A stretch of DNA of 64,000 bases, taken from the NCBI RefSeq assembly GCF_036017915.1, contig NZ_CP107929.1, positions 4,778,001 to 4,842,000 on the forward strand, given 5' to 3'. Source of the DNA: Micromonospora sp. NBC_00421. Lineage in GTDB: Bacteria; Actinomycetota; Actinomycetes; Mycobacteriales; Micromonosporaceae. Numbering within the stretch: the stretch's first letter is position 1; each line of letters starts with the position of its first letter. The notes beneath the pieces are model-generated. The model saw nothing but the letters and a program-made list of their open reading frames with translations. It had not been told where the DNA came from and did no database searches. This document shows, piece by piece, positions 1-7,163 of this stretch. The position numbers were made by a program, and so were the translations under genes.

Positions 1-2
1 CC

Positions 3-119
3 GACCAGGCTGCCGCCCGCGCCCGCCTCGCCCAACTCGCCGCCGCCCACGCCAGCGTCGCCTCCGCCGACTGGGCCGCGATGCCGGCGGTCGTCGCCGA
101 GGTCCTCCCCCGCGGCTGA
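3..119 (+). CDS. C-terminal fragment of an unidentified protein
   Basis: The first bases of the window read in frame as the last 38 residues of a protein, ending RG-stop at the TGA of 117-119. The tail is alanine-rich, with a short DWAAMPAVV stretch typical of a C-terminal amphipathic helix. Codon use is that of a normal gene here, with G or C in nearly every third position. Too little is present to name a family. The coding frame is likely real but could in principle be chance in this GC-rich DNA. Confidence 0.5.
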   Translation, partial: DQAAARARLAQLAAAHASVASADWAAMPAVVAEVLPRG

Positions 120-186
120 CCCCACCCCCACCCCTCGCACCTTCGCACCCTCGCCCACCCCGGCGGACCCTGCTCGCAATGTCGCC

Positions 187-224
187 GATGTAGCGGTATC
201 CGGTCGGCCGGATACCGCTACATC
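187..224. repeat. 17-bp perfect inverted repeat (hairpin 1)
   Basis: The arm GATGTAGCGGTATCCGG at 187-203 is followed by a 4-nt spacer and its exact reverse complement at 208-224. No T-run follows. It lies between the gene ending at 119 and the convergent GGDEF-EAL gene ending at 468, so it may act as a bidirectional terminator or be a dispersed palindromic element. It shares GATGTAG(C/T)GG with the hairpin at 351-420. Confidence 0.8.
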
Positions 225-272
225 GCCCCCCGGGACGCGGACCACGTCGTGCCGCACCACCGCGCCGGCCCC

Positions 273-344
273 CGCGCTCACCGCGCTCACCGCGCTCACC
301 GCGCTCACCGCGCTCACCGCGCTCACCGCGCTCACCGCGCTCAC
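273..344. repeat. Eight exact tandem copies of a 9-bp unit
   Basis: The unit CGCGCTCAC repeats eight times without a mismatch (starts 273, 282, 291, 300, 309, 318, 327, 336), followed by a partial copy CGCT. It sits between two hairpins. Read on the plus strand it would encode repeated Ala-His-Arg, but the frame continues antisense through the GGDEF-EAL gene and is not judged real. A perfect array of this kind is expected to vary in copy number. Confidence 0.9.
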
Positions 345-350
345 CGCTGG

Positions 351-420
351 ATCGTGCCGGATCCACGATGTAGTGGCCTCGGGGCCCTCCGGCACCACTA
401 CATCGTGGATCCAGCACGAT
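351..420. repeat. 26-bp inverted repeat, one mismatch (hairpin 2)
   Basis: The arms 351-376 and 395-420 pair over 26 positions with a single mismatch (position 358 against 413), around an 18-nt G/C-rich loop. It begins 6 bp after the 9-bp tandem array and shares the core GATGTAGTGG with hairpin 1. It ends 47 bp beyond the stop codon of the minus-strand GGDEF-EAL gene, so it could end that transcript, although there is no T-tract. Confidence 0.8.
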
Positions 421-467
421 GTCGCCTCGCTCCTGACGTCGCCGCACGCCTGGGGCGGGGCGGTGGT

Positions 468-2999
468 TCAGGAGGCGCCGTCGGCGCGGAGGGGGAAGAC
501 GTTCGACTCGGCGGAGTCCCGCAGCGAGCCGAGCACCGCGCCGATCTTGTCGGCCGGCATCGGCTTGAAGAAGTGGTAGCCCTGGGCGGCGGTGCAGCCC
601 AGCTCGGCCAGGGCGGCCCGCTGTTCGGCCGTCTCCACCCCCTCGGCGACCACCCGCAGCCCCAACTCGTGGGCGAGACCGACAGTCGCCCGGACGATCG
701 CCGCCGCCTCCGGCGAGTCGGCCATCCGGATCACGAAGGAGCGGTCCACCTTCAGCTCGTCCACCGCGATCCGGGTCACGAACGACAGCGACGAGAACCC
801 GGTGCCGAAGTCGTCGACAGCCAACTGGACGCCCATCGTGCGCAGGGTGGCCAGCACCTCGTCGATCACCTCCAGCTCGCTCATCATCACCGTCTCGGTG
901 ATCTCCAGGACCAGCTTGTGCGGCGGCACCTGGTGCCGGCGCAGCGCGTCGGCGATCTCCGCCGGCAGTCGGGGGTCGAGCAGGCTGCGCGCCGAGAGGT
1001 TCACCGAGATCGGCACGTCCAGCCCGTCCCGGGCCCACGCGGCGGCCACCGAAAGCGCCTTGTCCAGCACGTACCGGGTGAAGGTGCCGAGCTGCTCGCT
1101 GTGCTCCACCGGGCGGATGAAGTCGGCCGGGCCGAGCCAGCCCCGCCGGGGATGCTGCCAGCGGATCAGCGCCTCCACCCCGGTCGGGGCACCGGTGGCC
1201 AGGTCGACCGCGGGTTGCAGGGCCAGCACCAGCTGGTCGTCGGCCTGCAACGCCTCCCGCAGCTCGGCCAGCAGGGCCAACTGGTCGGTGCTGGCGGCGT
1301 CCCGGGTGCTGTCGTACGCGGCGACGCTGCCGCCGCCCTCCTTTGCCTGGTACATGGCGATGTCGGCCCGGCGCAGCAGCTCGGTCAGGTCGGCGGTGCC
1401 CGCCCCGGCCACCACCACCCCCACCGAGACCTCGACCGACATCCGCACCCCGGCCACCTCGGTCGGTGCGGCCAGCCGCTCGGCGATCTCCCGGGCCTGC
1501 CGCAGCGCGTACGCCATCGGGGCGGTCCGGTCGCCGATCACCGGGACCGACGTCAGCAGCAGGGCGAACTCGTCGCCGCCGAGCCGGGCGAGCAGGTCAC
1601 CGGGGCGGGCCAGGGTGCCCAGCCGGTTGCCGGTGAGCCGCAGCAACTGGTCGCCGGCGGCGTGCCCGAGCGTGTCGTTGACCTCTTTGAACTGGTCGAT
1701 GTCGAGCAGCAGCAGGGCCACCGGGTGGTCGTGGGCGAGCTGCCGCAGCGCCTGGTCGCCCTTGGTCAGCATGGCCGTCCGGTTGACCAGCCCGGTCAGC
1801 GCGTCGTGCACCGCGTCGTACGACGAGCGGGCGCTGACCAGCCGCAGCTCCCGGTGGGTCGCCGCGTCGTGCAGGGCCGCGGCCAACGCGTCGGAGTAGG
1901 CCGCCAGCGCGTCCCGTTCCCGGTCGTTCGGCGGCCCGGAGGCGGGGAACCGGACCCGCAACTGTCCGACCTGGACGTCGCCGACGACGAGCGGCCGGGC
2001 CAGTTCGCAGGCGTCCGGGGTCGCCCCGCCGGGCGGCCCGGCCTCCCGGTCCCGCACCTGACCCGAGGAGTCCCCCCGGTAACGCCGCCAGCGGCCGTCG
2101 CCCCGGGCCACGTCGACGTCCACCAGCTCGGCGCCGAACAGGGTCAGCGCGCCGGTCACCGCGGCGGTGGCCACCCCCCGCTCGTCGAGCTGGTTGAGGG
2201 CGGCGGTCGCCTCGGCGAACGCCCGCCAGGTGCGCTGTTCCTGGTCGGCGCGGAGCCGGTGCCGGTAGGTCTGCTGGAGCAACCAGAGCAGCGGTGGCAG
2301 CAGCAAAAGCCAGCGTGGGTCGATCTCCAGCAGCGCCACCACGACCAGGCCGACCACCACGTTGCCGACGAACATCAACACCTTGCCGCGCAGCGCGACG
2401 AGCAGCGGCGGGCCGACCGCCGCGCCGTGCCGCAGGGCCAGGGTGACCCCGCCCAGCCCGGCGGTGGTGAACAGGTAGGTGACCGCACCGACGACGAGGG
2501 CGGGTACGAGCGTCGGGGTGGGACCGGCCAACAGCGGCGCACCGAACGCGGTGGCGACGGCGACGGCGAGCGCGGTGGCCGCCGTCAACGAGGTGGCGAT
2601 CCGCAACAGCTCCACCGGGGTACGCCGGTCGGCGGCCAGCGACATGGCCGTCCAGGCTGCGCCGGTGCCGAGCAGCGCGGCCGCCGGTAACCAGCCGGCC
2701 GGGGCCAGGTAGAGGCAGACGATCAGCGCGGCCTCGCCCCAGGTGATGCTCACCATGCCGGTGGCGGTGCGGAACCTCAGCCGGGCGAGTTGGGACACCG
2801 CGAACACCGCGACGGCGATGCCGAACCGGCCGGCTGGCGGGAGCGGGTCGTCGGGCGGCAGGGCGGTCGGCAGGCGCAGGCCGATCACCACCGCCATCAA
2901 CGCGGTCAACGTCACGGCGGCGGTGAGGACGCGCACCCGCGGCGGGGCGTGCGAAGGCGTCGGCCCGTCGTCGGATGCGCCGGTCCGGCCGGAGGTCAC
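468..2999 (-). CDS. Membrane-anchored GGDEF-EAL protein (c-di-GMP turnover)
   Basis: A cyclic di-GMP enzyme of about 843 residues. The N-terminal third holds several hydrophobic segments, then a linker, a GGDEF domain with intact LARLGGDEF near residue 475, and an EAL domain with GVEALIRW near 605. The metal and catalytic residues expected of an active phosphodiesterase are visible (SVNLSAR, EITET, DDFGTG, LKVDRSF, AEGVE, AQGY). Both synthesis and hydrolysis are therefore possible; which dominates cannot be told. The start is taken as the GTG at 2999, whose GTGA overlaps the stop of a mini-ORF with a strong ribosome site; an in-frame GTG at 3080 would add 27 arginine-rich residues. Leu104 is a rare TTA codon at 2688-2690, so translation should depend on the UUA tRNA at 29054. 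A DosR-like box lies upstream at 3087-3100. Confidence 0.93.
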   Translation of the reverse strand: MTSGRTGASDDGPTPSHAPPRVRVLTAAVTLTALMAVVIGLRLPTALPPDDPLPPAGRFGIAVAVFAVSQLARLRFRTATGMVSITWGEAALIVCLYLAPAGWLPAAALLGTGAAWTAMSLAADRRTPVELLRIATSLTAATALAVAVATAFGAPLLAGPTPTLVPALVVGAVTYLFTTAGLGGVTLALRHGAAVGPPLLVALRGKVLMFVGNVVVGLVVVALLEIDPRWLLLLPPLLWLLQQTYRHRLRADQEQRTWRAFAEATAALNQLDERGVATAAVTGALTLFGAELVDVDVARGDGRWRRYRGDSSGQVRDREAGPPGGATPDACELARPLVVGDVQVGQLRVRFPASGPPNDRERDALAAYSDALAAALHDAATHRELRLVSARSSYDAVHDALTGLVNRTAMLTKGDQALRQLAHDHPVALLLLDIDQFKEVNDTLGHAAGDQLLRLTGNRLGTLARPGDLLARLGGDEFALLLTSVPVIGDRTAPMAYALRQAREIAERLAAPTEVAGVRMSVEVSVGVVVAGAGTADLTELLRRADIAMYQAKEGGGSVAAYDSTRDAASTDQLALLAELREALQADDQLVLALQPAVDLATGAPTGVEALIRWQHPRRGWLGPADFIRPVEHSEQLGTFTRYVLDKALSVAAAWARDGLDVPISVNLSARSLLDPRLPAEIADALRRHQVPPHKLVLEITETVMMSELEVIDEVLATLRTMGVQLAVDDFGTGFSSLSFVTRIAVDELKVDRSFVIRMADSPEAAAIVRATVGLAHELGLRVVAEGVETAEQRAALAELGCTAAQGYHFFKPMPADKIGAVLGSLRDSAESNVFPLRADGAS

Positions 3000-3061
3000 C
3001 GCCCGGCTCCGTCCGCGGGGCCGTCGGCGGCGCGACGGACGAACGCGGCTGCGACGGTCAT
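2996..3061 (-). CDS. Possible 21-residue leader ORF coupled to the GGDEF-EAL gene
   Basis: The ATG at 3061 is preceded by GGGAGGGGG (plus-strand complement 3066-3074) at good spacing and opens a 21-codon frame, MTVAAAFVRRAADGPADGAG plus a final Arg. Its TGA overlaps the GTG start of the GGDEF-EAL gene in a GTGA junction. This is the strongest ribosome site in the region, so the leader probably loads ribosomes for the downstream gene. The peptide resembles no family I know. The alternative is that translation starts at the GTG at 3080 in the main frame. Confidence 0.4.
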   Translation of the reverse strand: MTVAAAFVRRAADGPADGAGR

Positions 3062-3086
3062 GGCACCCCCTCCCGCGCACGGCTCA

Positions 3087-3100
3087 GGGACTTTCGTCCC
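3087..3100. promoter_or_regulatory. DosR/DevR-like palindrome upstream of the GGDEF-EAL gene
   Basis: The sequence GGGACTTTCGTCCC matches the core of the published mycobacterial DosR box (GGGACTWWAGTCCC) at 13 of 14 positions and is a GGGAC / GTCCC inverted repeat. It ends 26 bp before the ATG of the leader ORF on the minus strand, about where a -35-overlapping activator site would sit. Binding of a DosR-type regulator is inferred. No such regulator gene is in this window. Confidence 0.55.
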
Positions 3101-3184
3101 CCCGGCGGAAGGCTAAGCCAATCCGGTTGGCCGCAACAGGGGGCGACGCCCTGGATCGGCGTGATTCACGCGCCGGCTACCCGT

Positions 3185-3469
3185 TCAGGGCTGCTGGTGG
3201 CCGCTGGGCAGGTTCGTACGTGATTCCTGCCCGGGCGTCCCGTCCGACGGACCGGTGGCCGACGAATCGGTCCGATCGGTCCCGGCCGGGCCACCCTGCT
3301 CGGGGAACCGCTCAGGCAGCCGGCGCAGCCGGGAGTTCATGTTGCGGATCAGCAGGACGGTGGCGGTGCCGAGGAGCACGATGAGGAAGAGGCCCATCGG
3401 CCCGGCCAGACCGCCCGTGCGGGTGTCCCCGAAGTTGTTCTCCGCGAGCACCTGGACAGCGTTCAGCAT
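3185..3469 (-). CDS. Small single-pass membrane protein downstream of mca
   Basis: A protein of 94 residues with one hydrophobic segment near residues 25-42 (LFLIVLLGTATVLLI), then a basic patch (NSRLRRLPERF) and a polar Gly/Ser/Thr-rich tail, so probably an inner-membrane protein with a cytoplasmic tail. It starts 49 bp after the mca stop on the same strand. M. tuberculosis has a small membrane protein (Rv1083) beside mca, and this is probably its counterpart. Function unknown; there are no catalytic motifs. Confidence 0.75.
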   Translation of the reverse strand: MLNAVQVLAENNFGDTRTGGLAGPMGLFLIVLLGTATVLLIRNMNSRLRRLPERFPEQGGPAGTDRTDSSATGPSDGTPGQESRTNLPSGHQQP

Positions 3470-3518
3470 GGTGTTTCTCCGATGTGCGGTGGAATCTCAG
3501 CGTAGCCCCGGCCGCCGG

Positions 3519-4400
3519 TCATCCGGCATGGGCTGCTTCCCGTACCCCGGCGAAGAGGTCGGATTCCGGCAGCGGGGACTCGACCATCGAGCGGGCCAAC
3601 TGGAAATCCTCGGTGGGCCAGGAGTGCTGCTGGAGCTCCATCGGCATCTGGAACCAGAAGCCGTCCGGGTCGACCTGGGTGGCGTGGGCGCGCAGCGCGT
3701 CGTCGCGGACCGGGAAGTATTCCGCGCACTCCACCCGGGTGGTGATCCGCGAACCCTTGTCCGGCCGCTCGTCCCAGCGCTTGAGCCAGTCCTCGTACGG
3801 CGAGGGGATACCGGCCGCCAGCGCGCCCTCGTGCAGGGCCAGGAGCTTGCCCTTGGAGAAGCCGATGTCGTAGTAGAGCTTCAACGGCTGCCAGGGGGCG
3901 CCCAACTCCGGGTGGCGGGTCGGGTCGCCCGCCGCCTCGAAGGCGGCCATGCTGATCTTGTGGCACATGATGTGGTCGGGGTGCGGGTAGCCACCCTCCT
4001 CGTCGTAGGTGGTGACCACGTGCGGGCGGAACTCCCGCATCAGCTTCACCAGCGGCCCGGCCGCCACCTCGACGTCCTGCAGGGCGAAGCACCCCTCGGG
4101 CAGCGGCGGTAGCGGGTCGCCCTCGGGCAGGCCGGAGTCGACGAAGCCCAACCAGGCCTGCTCGACGCCGAGGATCGCCCGCGCGGCGTCCATCTCGGCC
4201 CGGCGGATCTCGCCGATGTTGGCCCACACGTCGGGGCGGTCCAACTTGGGATTGAGCACGCTGCCCCGTTCACCCCCGGTGCACGTCACGACCAGCACGT
4301 CCACCCCCTCGGCGACGTACTTCGCCATGGTGGCGGCGCCCTTGCTGGACTCGTCGTCCGGGTGTGCGTGCACGGCCATGAGCCGCAGCTTCTCTGCCAA
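3519..4400 (-). CDS. mca: Mycothiol S-conjugate amidase
   Basis: Mca cleaves S-conjugates of mycothiol, releasing the mercapturic acid for export, and is the detoxification arm of actinobacterial thiol metabolism. The zinc-binding AHPDDE motif is close to the N-terminus, with a second ligand cluster at HPDHIMCHK and the conserved TGGERG and [12 protein letters not shown] stretches. The length of 293 residues matches the family. The TTG at 4400 is chosen because GAGGAG lies at correct spacing upstream and the protein then begins (M)[16 protein letters not shown], as in relatives; an upstream frame to 4463 lacks such support. It heads a two-gene unit with the membrane protein at 3185. The DUF4307 gene diverges from its 5' side, the same order as around Rv1081c-Rv1082. 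Confidence 0.96.
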   Translation of the reverse strand: MAEKLRLMAVHAHPDDESSKGAATMAKYVAEGVDVLVVTCTGGERGSVLNPKLDRPDVWANIGEIRRAEMDAARAILGVEQAWLGFVDSGLPEGDPLPPLPEGCFALQDVEVAAGPLVKLMREFRPHVVTTYDEEGGYPHPDHIMCHKISMAAFEAAGDPTRHPELGAPWQPLKLYYDIGFSKGKLLALHEGALAAGIPSPYEDWLKRWDERPDKGSRITTRVECAEYFPVRDDALRAHATQVDPDGFWFQMPMELQQHSWPTEDFQLARSMVESPLPESDLFAGVREAAHAG

Positions 4401-4579
4401 CGTGGGCGCTCCTCGTCTGTGCCCGCCGGCGACCCGGTCCGGGCCGCTCGCCTGACCTGCCACGGTGACCTGTCGGCGCGGCTGCCGACCTGCCGAACCA
4501 CGCTCGGCCCCGGGCTGGGAAGATGGACCCTGTCATTCTTGCCGATGCCGCCGACAACAACGCCAGGAGATGCCCGCCG

Positions 4580-5014
4580 GTGACCGAGACGCACGCCACA
4601 GTTCCCTCGGCCGCGCCGGTCTTCCCGCCCGGCCGGTACGGTCGCCGACGGGAGCCCGAGCGCCGGCGACCGGTGCTGCGCTGGCTGCTGGGGGCCGTGC
4701 TGGTCGCCGGGCTGGTCCTCGCCGCGACGCAGCTCTACCAGCGCTACGGCGACCCGGAATACAAGCCCGAGGTGATCACCTACACCGACGTCAGCGACAC
4801 CGGCGTACTCGTCGAGTTCCGGGTGACCGTGCCCGCGGGCGGTTCGGCGGTGTGTCTGGCGCGGGCCCGCTCGCACGACGGGGCCGAGGTGGGCCACGAG
4901 GAGGTCACCGTGACCGCGGCCCCCGGCCAGCGGCACGTCACCACCCGGCACCGGGTCACCACCACCGAACGCCCGTTCATCGGCGAGGTGGTCCGCTGCC
5001 GCCCCGCAGGCTGA
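4580..5014 (+). CDS. DUF4307 family membrane protein
   Basis: A protein of 144 residues with a proline/arginine-rich N-terminus, one transmembrane helix (LLGAVLVAGLVLAA, about residues 34-48) and an extracytoplasmic beta-rich domain. This is the layout of DUF4307, found next to mca and greA across actinobacteria (Rv1081c position). The GTG at 4580 is preferred because CCAGGAGA lies 9 nt upstream. An in-frame ATG at 4523 would overlap the intergenic spacer. No catalytic residues are known for the family, and its role is unknown. Confidence 0.85.
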   Translation: MTETHATVPSAAPVFPPGRYGRRREPERRRPVLRWLLGAVLVAGLVLAATQLYQRYGDPEYKPEVITYTDVSDTGVLVEFRVTVPAGGSAVCLARARSHDGAEVGHEEVTVTAAPGQRHVTTRHRVTTTERPFIGEVVRCRPAG

Positions 5015-5026
5015 GTCGCCGGCCGC

Positions 5027-5077
5027 GGCAGCGGGAGCGGGCTGGCAGCGGGAGCGGGCTGGCAGCGGGAGCCGGCT
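5027..5077. repeat. Three tandem copies of a 17-bp unit
   Basis: GGCAGCGGGAGCGGGCT is repeated at 5027, 5044 and 5061 (the third has one change), flanked on both sides by GAGTCGCCGG (5013 and 5083). It lies just after the DUF4307 stop and upstream of greA. A degenerate fourth copy follows near 5096. It probably arose by replication slippage; no regulatory role is evident. Confidence 0.8.
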
Positions 5078-5212
5078 GGGTTGAGTCGCCGGGCGGGCAG
5101 CGGAAGCCGCTGCCGTCCCCCGACCGGGTGATCGACGACGCCCGCAAGTGCGGGCCACTGGTAGGTTGGTAAGTCACCTGTCAGCCAGTCCGCACATCCG
5201 AGGAGTACGCCT

Positions 5213-5713
5213 GTGTCCATCAATGACAACAAGGCGCCCGCCACCTGGCTGTCCCAGGACGCGCACGACCGCCTCCAGGCCGAGCTCGACGAGTTGATCG
5301 CCAACCGCGTGGTCATCGCCGCCGAGATCAACGCCCGGCGGGAAGAGGGCGACCTGCGGGAGAACGGTGGCTACCACGCGGCCCGCGAGGAGCAGGGCAA
5401 GGCCGAGGGCCGGATTCTCTACCTCAAGGAGCTGCTGCGTACCGCCCAGGTCGGCGAGGCGCCGACCGCCGACGTGGTGTCGCCGGGCATGGTCGTGACG
5501 ATCTACTTCGACGACGACGAGGACGACACCGAGACGTTCCTGCTCGGGTCGCGGGAGATCGCCGCCACCACCGAATTGACGGTCTACAGCCCGGAGGCGG
5601 CGCTCGGCCAGGCCATCCTGGGCGGTCGTCCCGGTCAGGCCTGCACCTACACCGCGCCCAGCGGCGCGGACATCAAGGTGACCATCGTCAGCTTCGAGCC
5701 CTTCTCCGGCTGA
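5213..5713 (+). CDS. greA: Transcription elongation factor GreA
   Basis: GreA rescues backtracked RNA polymerase by stimulating cleavage of the nascent transcript through the secondary channel. The 166-residue protein has the N-terminal coiled coil with the acidic tip (INARREEGDLRENGGYHAA, about residues 37-55) and a C-terminal FKBP-like domain ending in VTIVSFEPF. The GTG start at 5213 has GAGGAG 8 bp upstream. An acidic insertion (FDDDEDDTE) sits in a loop of the C-terminal domain, common in actinobacterial GreA. A strong hairpin follows the stop. Confidence 0.97.
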   Translation: MSINDNKAPATWLSQDAHDRLQAELDELIANRVVIAAEINARREEGDLRENGGYHAAREEQGKAEGRILYLKELLRTAQVGEAPTADVVSPGMVVTIYFDDDEDDTETFLLGSREIAATTELTVYSPEAALGQAILGGRPGQACTYTAPSGADIKVTIVSFEPFSG

Positions 5714-5720
5714 GCCGCGA

Positions 5721-5749
5721 CGCCGCCGGGTCCACGCGACCCGGCGGCG
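5721..5749 (+). terminator. Hairpin terminator after greA
   Basis: An 11-bp perfect stem (CGCCGCCGGGT at 5721-5731 with its complement at 5739-5749) and a 7-nt loop, starting 8 bp after the greA stop. There is no U-tract, as is usual for terminators in very GC-rich actinobacteria. Confidence 0.7.
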
Positions 5750-5766
5750 ACCGGCGCGGACGACCG

Positions 5767-5843
5767 GGGCCGGGCGGACCCGGGAACCAGCGAGGTGCCG
5801 GCCAGGGCCGGGCGGACCCGGGAGACCCACCGAGGTGCCGGCC
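5767..5843. repeat. Imperfect tandem duplication of about 38 bp
   Basis: GGGCCGGGCGGACCCGGGA followed by CGAGGTGCCGGCC occurs at 5767-5803 and again at 5805-5843 with a 2-bp difference in the middle. It lies between the convergent greA and ilvA genes. It probably arose by slippage; each copy can fold on its CCGGG/CCCGG parts. Confidence 0.7.
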
Positions 5844-5860
5844 GGAGCCGGGCGCGGGTG

Positions 5861-7081
5861 TCACGCCTCGGCGGTGAAGACCACCTGGTAGCCGCTGGCC
5901 CGCAGGGCGCTGATCAGGGTGTCGGAATGCTCCACGCCCCGGGTCTCCACCGACAGCGCCACCTCCACCTCGCCGAGGCGCAGGTGCGGGTTGGCCCGCT
6001 GGTGCTCCACGTCGACCACGTTCGCCCGGTGCCCCGCGATCTCGGTGAGCAGCGACGCGAGCTGACCGGGCCGGTCCGTGCAGCGTACGGTGACCCGCAG
6101 GTAACGGCCGGCGGCGGCGAGACCGTGTTCGATCACCCGCATCATCAGCAGCGGGTCGATGTTGCCGCCGGAGAGCACCGCCACCGTCGGGGTCCGCACC
6201 TCCACGGCACCGGCGAGCAGCGCCGCCACCCCTACCGCGCCGGCCGGCTCGACCACCTGTTTGCCCCGTTCCAGCAGCATCAGCAGCGCTCGGGAGATGT
6301 CCTCCTCGGTGACGGTCACCATATCGTCGACCAGCTTGCGGACGTGACTGAAGGTGATCTCCCCCGGCCGGCCTACCGCGATGCCGTCGGCGATGGTGGC
6401 GAACGCCGGTAGCCGGATCGGCTCACCTGCCGCCAGCGAGGGCGGGAACGCGGCGGCGCTGGCCGCCTGGACGCCGATGATCCGGACGTCGGGCCGCAGC
6501 GCCTTCGCGGCCACCGCCATTCCGGAGATCAGACCGCCGCCGCCGACCCCGGTGATGATCGTCCGCACCTCGGGGCACTGTTCGAGGATCTCCAGCGCGA
6601 CAGTGCCCTGGCCGGCGATCACGTCCGGGTGGTCGAACGGGTGGATGAACACCGCTCCGGTGCGTTCGGCGAAGGTCTGCGCGGCCACCAGCGACTCGTC
6701 CACGGTGTTGCCGACCAGTTCGATCCGGGCACCGTACCCCTTGGTGGCGGCCACCTTCGGCAGCGGCGCGTTGACCGGCATGAAGACGGTGGCGTGGGTG
6801 CCGACCAGGCCGGCGGCGAGCGCCACCCCCTGGGCGTGGTTGCCGGCGCTGGCCGCGACCACCCCCCGGTCCCGCTCCTGCGCCGACAGCCGGGAGATCC
6901 GCACGTACGCGCCGCGCACCTTGTACGACCCGGCGCGTTGCAGGTTCTCGCACTTGAGCCACACCGGCCCGGCGAGCGCCGCGCTCAACGGCCGGCAGGG
7001 CTCCAGCGGGGTGGTCCGGGTGACCCCGGCGAGCAACTCCCGCGCGGCCCGTACGTCGGCGAGGTCGACCAGTTCCGTCAT
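5861..7081 (-). CDS. ilvA: Threonine ammonia-lyase (threonine dehydratase)
   Basis: A PLP enzyme converting L-threonine to 2-oxobutanoate, the entry to isoleucine synthesis. The PLP lysine is in SYKVRGAY (about residue 57), the phosphate-binding loop is GVGGGGLISG, and a C-terminal ACT-like regulatory segment begins at RVTVRCTDRPGQLASLL. The 406-residue length fits the single-ACT subgroup rather than the long two-ACT E. coli form. The ATG at 7081 is used because MTELVDLADVRAARELL matches family N-termini; an in-frame GTG at 7156 would add 25 unusual residues. No clear ribosome site precedes either. It is followed, divergently in position but on the same strand, by the amidase gene upstream (7164). 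Confidence 0.93.
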   Translation of the reverse strand: MTELVDLADVRAARELLAGVTRTTPLEPCRPLSAALAGPVWLKCENLQRAGSYKVRGAYVRISRLSAQERDRGVVAASAGNHAQGVALAAGLVGTHATVFMPVNAPLPKVAATKGYGARIELVGNTVDESLVAAQTFAERTGAVFIHPFDHPDVIAGQGTVALEILEQCPEVRTIITGVGGGGLISGMAVAAKALRPDVRIIGVQAASAAAFPPSLAAGEPIRLPAFATIADGIAVGRPGEITFSHVRKLVDDMVTVTEEDISRALLMLLERGKQVVEPAGAVGVAALLAGAVEVRTPTVAVLSGGNIDPLLMMRVIEHGLAAAGRYLRVTVRCTDRPGQLASLLTEIAGHRANVVDVEHQRANPHLRLGEVEVALSVETRGVEHSDTLISALRASGYQVVFTAEA

Positions 7082-7163
7082 GCCCCGATCGTGCCACCCG
7101 ACCTCGGCCCCGACGGCGGCGACACCGCCCGCCACCAGCGGCGACGGCTCGCTCACAGTGTGG

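Noticed and set aside
273..344. Tandem repeat considered as a CRISPR array
   Set aside because: Units are 9 bp with no spacers and no cas genes are nearby.
249..2690. Long plus-strand frame of about 813 codons with Ala-His-Arg repeats
   Set aside because: It lies antisense to the GGDEF-EAL gene, is Arg/Gly/His-rich without domains, and exists because antisense frames stay open in very GC-rich DNA.
4286..5158. Minus-strand frame opposite the DUF4307 gene
   Set aside because: Overlaps the intergenic repeats and has Pro/Ala/Arg-rich composition without a family pattern.
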